From: a virus
Strand: one strand, 5' to 3'
Length of the DNA: 64,000 nucleotides
Virus record (IMG/VR): IMGVR_UViG_3300042367_000066
Span: 1-64,000 of that record
Part shown: one piece after another, positions 60,629 to 64,000 of the stretch
How the letters are laid out: every line of letters starts with the position of its first letter
Position numbering within the stretch: the stretch's first letter is position 1
Translations under genes and position numbers: made by a program
Notes under the pieces: model-generated
Told to the model about the DNA's origin: nothing
The model's input: only the letters and a program-made list of their open reading frames with translations
Databases searched by the model: none

Positions 60629-60919
60629 TCAGATGGCGTTTATTTCTTCCAAGACCTCTACCTCTCTCGGCTTCAGTCTTCTGAACCTCGATATCTTAAA
60701 CATCGGCTCTATTGTTTTGTCTATGAGCCTGAAGTACCTAGGCTCGTTCCTTATCTCCTCCAACAACACGCCAACGGCTCCGAAGTCGTGCTCTTGTATC
60801 TCTCTTATCGTGTACTGACTGCCATCGACCACCCAATTGGGCACGTCTACAGACAACTCGTCGCACGTGTGTGGTAGCTTACTAGCGTCCACGCACACAA
60901 CCCTCTCTCCGACTAAAAT
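60629..60919 (-). CDS. Small beta-rich protein, probable non-AUG (ATT) start (96 aa)
   Basis: The frame is clearly coding from LVGERVVCVDASKLPHTCDE on, but no ATG precedes it: the stop of the previous gene lies at 60915-60913 and the only candidates are ATT at 60919 or GTG at 60898. The ATT start gives the (M)LVGERVVCVDxS opening usual for this kind of small phage protein (VGxxVVCVDDS...G..YTI.EI). The remaining motif QYTIREI is present. Function unknown. Confidence 0.6.
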   Translation of the reverse strand: MLVGERVVCVDASKLPHTCDELSVDVPNWVVDGSQYTIREIQEHDFGAVGVLLEEIRNEPRYFRLIDKTIEPMFKISRFRRLKPREVEVLEEINAI

Positions 60920-61143
60920 AGTTGTGCTATCTGCTTGTTACTCATCCCCAACACGCAGTTCAGCGCGTCGTCAACTAACTCGTCCGTGTCCAATATCCTG
61001 AACAAGACTTGAACCTTGCTATGCGTTAGTTCGCGTCCACGTGCAAACTCTTTCACTCTCACAAGTCTGTCCGTGAAGTCTTGGTTGTCTGCCACCGTGA
61101 GCGCGTCTCCATTGCGCGTCCACCTTCCGTTTTTAATTTCCAT
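60913..61143 (-). CDS. Hypothetical protein (76 aa)
   Basis: MEIKNGRWTRNGDALTVADN, then FTDRLVRVKEFARGRELTHS. A mixed small domain ending NKQIAQLF. It overlaps the ferredoxin gene by 11 nt. The pattern GRxLxHSKxQVLFRILD is not one I can assign. Confidence 0.65.
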   Translation of the reverse strand: MEIKNGRWTRNGDALTVADNQDFTDRLVRVKEFARGRELTHSKVQVLFRILDTDELVDDALNCVLGMSNKQIAQLF

Positions 61144-61435
61144 GTAGTCTATGTTTTTTAGTTAGTAAGTCTGTCTCGTACGTGCTAGGCACACAACAAT
61201 TTGAAGGACACACTGACGCACACTGTGGTGCACCGTAGAAGCCGACACACTCTGTGCACTTCTCCTCCACGATGTAGAACACGTCGCTTGAACGTGGTGC
61301 CTGAGGTGTATCATCCGTCAGGCTAGTGCCGTCGCTCCATCTCCAATCCGTGTCAGGCTCGTATATCGCGTTGTTCGGACACACGGGCTCACACAGTCCG
61401 CAGTTGATGCAGTCGTCTGTTATCTTTATTGCCAT
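61133..61435 (-). CDS. 2[4Fe-4S] ferredoxin, YfhL-like (100 aa)
   Basis: Two iron-sulfur motifs: CINCGLCEPVCP (C9, C12, C15, C19) and C60-TE-C63 with C72 and C76 (CTECVGFYGAPQCASVCP). The wide spacing in the second motif is that of YfhL-type bacterial ferredoxins. All eight ligands are present, so two [4Fe-4S] clusters are expected. Residues 27-50 are an insertion compared with YfhL. In a phage this is an unusual redox gene: it could feed host or phage oxygen-dependent or radical enzymes, such as the 2OG oxygenase or nucleotide reduction. Sits in an operon of hypothetical small genes. Confidence 0.9.
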   Translation of the reverse strand: MAIKITDDCINCGLCEPVCPNNAIYEPDTDWRWSDGTSLTDDTPQAPRSSDVFYIVEEKCTECVGFYGAPQCASVCPSNCCVPSTYETDLLTKKHRLHGN

Positions 61436-61647
61436 GTCTTTATTAGTTTATTATTTACATCATATAATGATGTAAGGTTATACTCTTTATCTATTCTCTC
61501 TAAAACCTGATCTAGGTTAGCCGTCTGAAATACCATGTGGAAGTCCTGAAGGGGGATGTCTTTACCGCCCTTGCTTCTGTAGTACTTGTGGAACCACTCT
61601 ATGTTATACTGCCCACTGTTACGCATTCTGATATACTCTTGTATCAT
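61426..61647 (-). CDS. Hypothetical protein (73 aa)
   Basis: MIQEYIRMRNSGQYNIEWFH, then YYRSKGGKDIPLQDFHMVFQ. Strongly charged and helical; the Y.MRNSG.YN..WF..YY....G..I....F..VF pattern recurs in small phage proteins. Overlaps the ferredoxin start by 10 nt. Confidence 0.7.
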   Translation of the reverse strand: MIQEYIRMRNSGQYNIEWFHKYYRSKGGKDIPLQDFHMVFQTANLDQVLERIDKEYNLTSLYDVNNKLIKTWQ

Positions 61648-61649
61648 GT

Positions 61650-61922
61650 CTAATAATTTAAGTCAGGGAAGTCGCAAGGGTCACTACTGAATCCGCAGTC
61701 AGGACACGTTATGGTCTCGTCTGCTATTCTGTGTAGTAGTGTGCTCCCGCAGTCTCCACATGTTACTATGTTAATACCTGTCTTTTTAGCCACCTCAATC
61801 TGAAGGTCTAGTTGTGTCTCCCTTGGCTTTACTCTTATGGTCGTAGTGCCGTCTCCTACATTAACCCACTTGTCTGTGAACTTGTTGAAGAACTCTAACT
61901 CGTCTGATTTAAAATGTGTCAT
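61650..61922 (-). CDS. Small zinc-ribbon protein (90 aa)
   Basis: C55-GD-C58 and C73-PD-C76 form a clear four-cysteine zinc ribbon in the C-terminal half; the first 50 residues are a separate beta-alpha segment. Small zinc ribbons in phages often bind nucleic acid or act as transcription modifiers. The gene is closely packed with neighbours. Confidence 0.7.
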   Translation of the reverse strand: MTHFKSDELEFFNKFTDKWVNVGDGTTTIRVKPRETQLDLQIEVAKKTGINIVTCGDCGSTLLHRIADETITCPDCGFSSDPCDFPDLNY

Positions 61923-61927
61923 GTCTT

Positions 61928-62251
61928 TTAGTTGTTATACCAATTAATAAATTTTACTACGGCATCGTACACGTGCTCTATCTTATGCTCAAAGGATATG
62001 TCTGCACTATTATCTACAATGACCTCTCCTCCCGTTCTCCATTCGTATATCCTTGTTCCGTTGGTTAGAATGTTCACGTCTATAGAATCAATGTGCTCAA
62101 TCTTTTCTACTGCCTCTATTAAGTCATTCCAATTATTTTCGAAATCAAACTTTTTATAGATAAATTTTGTACCTGTTTTCTTTCTATAACTATTTAATTC
62201 TTGACTGTCTAAAGTCCATCCTAAAAACTCTGCGATTAATTTATTGTTCAT
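61928..62251 (-). CDS. Hypothetical protein, 'FLGWxxD' type (107 aa)
   Basis: NNKLIAEFLGWTLDSQELNS near the start; NDLIEAVEKIEHIDSIDVNI and a C-terminal AVVKFINWYNN end. The layout (IAxFLGW..........L.F..DWN.LM.VVEKIE....) is that of a common phage/Bacteroidota small protein with unknown function. Confidence 0.75.
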   Translation of the reverse strand: MNNKLIAEFLGWTLDSQELNSYRKKTGTKFIYKKFDFENNWNDLIEAVEKIEHIDSIDVNILTNGTRIYEWRTGGEVIVDNSADISFEHKIEHVYDAVVKFINWYNN

Positions 62252-62260
62252 CTTGTTTAG

Positions 62261-62551
62261 TTATTGTGCACACAAACCCCACGCCTCTATGCGCTTGAAG
62301 TTGTGTCCGTTAATGTTTAGTTGTTTGCATATGAACCTTGCCAATATGCGGTTGCCCTTCGTGTCGTTGTCTATCTCTCGGGTGCCTATCCTGAACACCA
62401 CCTCTGACGGATCCATACCGAGCACCCTCTTGCAGAACTTTCCGTCCTGACCTAGGTAGAACCTTTGGTGGTGCTTCTTTGTCTCTAATACCAAACACCA
62501 ATCGTGACCGATGCTATATGCACCCCTACTTACTATTACCTTTGCTTTCAT
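62261..62551 (-). CDS. Hypothetical protein (96 aa)
   Basis: Contains SIGHDWCLVLETKKHHQRFY, LGQDGKFCKRVLGMDP and GNRILARFICKQLNINGHNF. Looks like a compact alpha/beta domain with scattered His and Cys but no recognisable metal motif. The pattern YSLGQDxKFCSRVLGM is reminiscent of a small phage family. Overlaps the upstream gene. Confidence 0.65.
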   Translation of the reverse strand: MKAKVIVSRGAYSIGHDWCLVLETKKHHQRFYLGQDGKFCKRVLGMDPSEVVFRIGTREIDNDTKGNRILARFICKQLNINGHNFKRIEAWGLCAQ

Positions 62552-62726
62552 TCTGAATTAGTTTTAAGATTAATTTCCACGCCTCTAGGTCGCGCTCTAT
62601 ACTATTTATTATTATGCTCATGTGACCCTCATCGTACATCTGTCTGTCGATTTGTTGTAACTCGTCCTCTAGGCTCATGACCTTGACCATCGCCTTTATT
62701 AGTGCTCTCTCTACTACTGAATCCAT
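62526..62726 (-). CDS. Small helical protein (66 aa)
   Basis: I start at 62726 (MDSVVERALIKAMVKVMSLE), the ATG nearest the end of the preceding gene; a longer frame exists but overlaps that gene by 100 nt. Largely helical and acidic, with a possible coiled coil DELQQIDRQMYDEGH. Unknown function. Confidence 0.55.
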   Translation of the reverse strand: MDSVVERALIKAMVKVMSLEDELQQIDRQMYDEGHMSIIINSIERDLEAWKLILKLIQNESKGNSK

Positions 62727-62902
62727 GACAACTCCCTTCTCATTAGTCCAAACCTGATTGAATTCTTTACTGACTGCTTTGCTTCGTGCCATGTCAGTTG
62801 TGGGTTGTCCTTGCACTCGTACTTTACAAGTGCCGTGAACTTCTGCTCACGCTCCCTGATTGACCGTATGGTCTGATTAACTAGTGTTATCCTTGGTCGC
62901 AT
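62714..62902 (-). CDS. Small basic protein (62 aa)
   Basis: MRPRITLVNQTIRSIREREQ, then QLTWHEAKQSVKNSIRFGLM. Very basic and helical; the LTWxEAxxxV pattern is seen in short HTH-like phage proteins. Overlaps both neighbours by 13-16 nt. Confidence 0.6.
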   Translation of the reverse strand: MRPRITLVNQTIRSIREREQKFTALVKYECKDNPQLTWHEAKQSVKNSIRFGLMRRELSWIQ

Positions 62903-63111
62903 AGTCTCTCTATTAATAAGTTAGTACTGAACTCTATCTCTTCTATGGTCTGCTTGTGCTTGTCTAGGAACCACTGTGGGAACTCAATCGCCACTAGTTC
63001 AGGACTCACATCCTTGTGCTCAAATGACGATGGCACAAAGAAGGGTTTACTTCCGTGTGCCAACGTGATTGAGTCATGACCTAACTGCCTTCTATATTTT
63101 TGTAGTATCAT
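62887..63111 (-). CDS. Hypothetical protein (74 aa)
   Basis: MILQKYRRQLGHDSITLAHG, then EHKDVSPELVAIEFPQWFLD. A short mixed domain with no metal or catalytic motif. Close overlaps with neighbours (20 and 16 nt). Not recognised. Confidence 0.6.
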   Translation of the reverse strand: MILQKYRRQLGHDSITLAHGSKPFFVPSSFEHKDVSPELVAIEFPQWFLDKHKQTIEEIEFSTNLLIERLCDQG

Positions 63112-63289
63112 CTATCTCTTGAAATATTTGTTCTGTAATCCAATCACTATTCAATACTTGCTCTAGTATGTCATAAGCCTCGTCGTCTGTGCACTCGTGA
63201 TATTGTTTAACATCTTTTATGTGCCAAAGGCTACCCGTACAGTAACCCGCTTCCTTAAGTATAGCCTTCGCTTGTTTTATTTTGTCCAT
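63092..63289 (-). CDS. Hypothetical protein (65 aa)
   Basis: MDKIKQAKAILKEAGYCTGS, then LWHIKDVKQYHECTDDEAYD. The LWHxxDVxxxxxxTDDEAxxIL pattern is widespread among tiny phage proteins, often with a conserved Trp-His pair; function unknown. Confidence 0.75.
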   Translation of the reverse strand: MDKIKQAKAILKEAGYCTGSLWHIKDVKQYHECTDDEAYDILEQVLNSDWITEQIFQEIDDTTKI

Positions 63290-63462
63290 GATGTGATAAA
63301 GTTTTTATAGTCGTTATAAATATAAAACACCGTCTGCTCAAACGTGCAGTCAGGTTGATAGATGTTTGGAGCATACTCCTTAATGATGGCGGTCACTTGC
63401 TCCAATGTTGGAACCTCGTCCTTGTACGTGTCAGCGATGTGCTGATAGATTGATTTCTTCAT
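63277..63462 (-). CDS. Hypothetical protein (61 aa)
   Basis: Start at 63462 (MKKSIYQHIADTYKDEVPTL), whose ATG overlaps the stop of the mini-gene upstream (ATGA). Helical, acidic and Tyr-rich (FEQTVFYIYNDYKNF). An upstream extension of the open frame lies across the mini-gene and ribozyme and is not used. Confidence 0.65.
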   Translation of the reverse strand: MKKSIYQHIADTYKDEVPTLEQVTAIIKEYAPNIYQPDCTFEQTVFYIYNDYKNFITSWTK

Positions 63463-63536
63463 AGTATTGATTTTATAATTAGTACCCATACTGATATGCA
63501 GATTAATATTAATACTGCCCATACAATTCCTTTCAT
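63459..63536 (-). CDS. 25-residue membrane peptide
   Basis: Complete copy: MKGIVWAVLILICISVWVLI and a short tail IKSIL. One hydrophobic helix, no signal peptide. The ATG lies 17 nt after ribozyme stem I; the TGA overlaps the next gene's ATG (ATGA), a coupling that argues strongly for translation. The WAVxLxLI segment resembles the peptide at 63864-63941. Possibly an antiholin, a small membrane regulator or a defence/exclusion peptide; this is open. Confidence 0.65.
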   Translation of the reverse strand: MKGIVWAVLILICISVWVLIIKSIL

Positions 63537-63607
63537 AATAAATATATTTAATGGTTAAGACACCCACTTGGGGTGTTTCGATCATTTAGATCTCGTCAGT
63601 TAACCTT
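63482..63607. repeat. 126-bp exact direct repeat, copy 2
   Basis: Identical to positions 1-126; includes the complete ribozyme 63553-63605 and 18 codons of the peptide gene. The identity ends at the outer edge of ribozyme stem I, where the upstream genes differ (132-353 versus 63600-63791). A recent cassette duplication or an assembly effect. Confidence 0.9.
63553..63605 (-). ncRNA. Type I hammerhead ribozyme (copy 2)
   Basis: Base-for-base the same as 72-124: stem I GGUUAA/UUAACC, core CUGACGA and GAA, stem II GAUC with loop UAAAU, stem III ACACCC with loop CAAGU, C17 at 63559. The stop codon TAA of the upstream gene lies within stem I (63602-63600), so the reading frame ends inside the ribozyme. 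Cleavage is expected between 63559 and 63558. Confidence 0.93.
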
Positions 63608-63791
63608 GGCTCTCAATCCAACGTCTAAACGCAATAGCCACGTCTCCATCACTCCAATTAACTTCGTCTGCCTTGTCGCATACATCGTCATAACAAAATT
63701 GAGTTATGTCGTCAATATTGCTTGGAATATCGATATTTATTCTATCAAATATATCGATAATTAAACCTTGAATTTCATTTTTTTTGTCCAT
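63600..63791 (-). CDS. Small acidic protein bracketed by two ribozymes (63 aa)
   Basis: MDKKNEIQGLIIDIFDRINI, then ITQFCYDDVCDKADEVNWSD and VAIAFRRWIESQG. Acidic and helical with two cysteines four residues apart; the DVNxxDVxxAFxRWIESQ end is a pattern known in small phage proteins. A type I hammerhead starts 18 nt upstream of its ATG and another overlaps its stop, so the mRNA would be cut on both sides. Confidence 0.8.
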   Translation of the reverse strand: MDKKNEIQGLIIDIFDRINIDIPSNIDDITQFCYDDVCDKADEVNWSDGDVAIAFRRWIESQG

Positions 63792-63809
63792 GATAAATAT
63801 TTTTTAATT

Positions 63810-63864
63810 GGTTAATACACCCCGTAGTGGGGTGTTTCGGATACTTAATCCTCATCAGTTAACC
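63810..63864 (-). ncRNA. Type I hammerhead ribozyme (diverged copy 3)
   Basis: Minus strand from 63864: stem I GGUUAA; core CUGAUGA; stem II GGAU, loop UAAGU, AUCC; core GAA; stem III ACACCCC, loop ACUAC, GGGGUGU; A17 at 63816; return UUAACC. Invariant core is complete. Stems II and III differ from copies 1 and 2 by compensating changes, so pairing is conserved while sequence is not, the mark of a functional RNA. The GUA cleavage site is also permitted. Confidence 0.93.
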
Positions 63865-63941
63865 TAGATTATTGATATTAAAGTTAGAAATACTGCCCAT
63901 AGTACTAGGGCAAGTCCGATGTCTTTTAGGTTCTTATCCAT
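63864..63941 (-). CDS. 25-residue membrane peptide (relative of 63459-63536)
   Basis: MDKNLKDIGLALVLWAVFLT, then LISII and TAG. One hydrophobic segment after a short charged start; the LWAVFLTLI segment is similar to VWAVLILI of the duplicated peptide. The G of its TAG is the first base of ribozyme stem I. Same size and same neighbour relation as the other mini-gene, so they look like one family. Confidence 0.6.
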   Translation of the reverse strand: MDKNLKDIGLALVLWAVFLTLISII

Positions 63942-64000
63942 AGATTCCAAATGTTAGGTGGGAGCACTCTCCCGTTACTAATCCTACTACTACTCTTAAA
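63942..64000 (-). other. Right-edge fragment: hairpin and possible C-terminal end of a gene
   Basis: Two minus-strand frames remain open to the window edge and would end within the start of the next mini-gene; neither can be chosen on 59 bases. A perfect 5-bp hairpin GGGAG/CTCCC with four-base loop is present at 63961-63974. No ribozyme core is seen here. Confidence 0.3.

Noticed and set aside
1-63607. 126-bp repeat as terminal redundancy proving a complete circular genome
   Set aside because: Sequence continues with unrelated bases after both copies, so this is an internal duplication; circularity is only inferred from gene orientation.

Overview
The window is most of the genome of a tailed dsDNA phage that infects a member of the Bacteroidota. 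Host evidence: promoters of the TAnnTTTG type, almost no Shine-Dalgarno sequences, AT-rich leaders, BspA-like and FISUMP-like surface domains, and a BT4734-like primase. The virion gene order (large terminase, portal, scaffold candidate, major capsid, connectors, a very large tail-hub protein, internal virion proteins, a polyvalent ejection protein) suggests a short-tailed phage, in the broad neighbourhood of Cellulophaga or crAss-like podoviruses. No integrase, RNA polymerase, DNA polymerase or reverse transcriptase is visible.

Layout. Two divergent arms leave a roughly 1 kb non-coding region (about 722-1748) that looks like an origin: an AT-rich core flanked by oppositely oriented AATGTAAA iterons. 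The rightward arm (1749-47640) starts with small genes, a cyclic-nucleotide sponge candidate and a GroEL/GroES pair. It continues with a lysis cassette (two membrane proteins, a DUF5675 enzyme, a one-protein spanin), three large fibre or adhesin genes, then packaging, capsid, connector, tail and ejection genes. A hairpin at 47631-47652 separates it from the leftward arm (47658-63941, and apparently also 132-654 if the molecule is circular). That arm is a tightly overlapping operon of many small genes. It also carries a recombination and replication module (PD-(D/E)XK exonuclease, DUF1071 annealing protein, SSB-like protein, primase-SF3 helicase, SF2 helicase, VRR-NUC nuclease, HTH protein), a 2OG-Fe(II) oxygenase, a metallophosphoesterase, a ferredoxin and a cluster of odd tRNA-like sequences.

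Most notable. At least four complete hammerhead ribozymes lie on the minus strand in the leftward arm: three type I (72-124, 63553-63605, 63810-63864) and one type III (668-721). Each sits 13-18 nt upstream of the start codon of a very small gene, and the three type I copies directly abut or overlap the stop codon of the gene before. Two copies are identical and belong to a 126-bp duplicated cassette that also carries a 25-residue membrane peptide gene. Two type I ribozymes bracket a single 63-residue gene, so self-cleavage should release a 257-nt RNA with exactly complementary stem I ends, a plausible circular mini-mRNA. I think this ribozyme-delimited array of mini-genes is the main candidate for an undescribed system here.

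The 64 kb window begins inside one of the duplicated ribozyme cassettes, so the genome extends beyond at least one edge.
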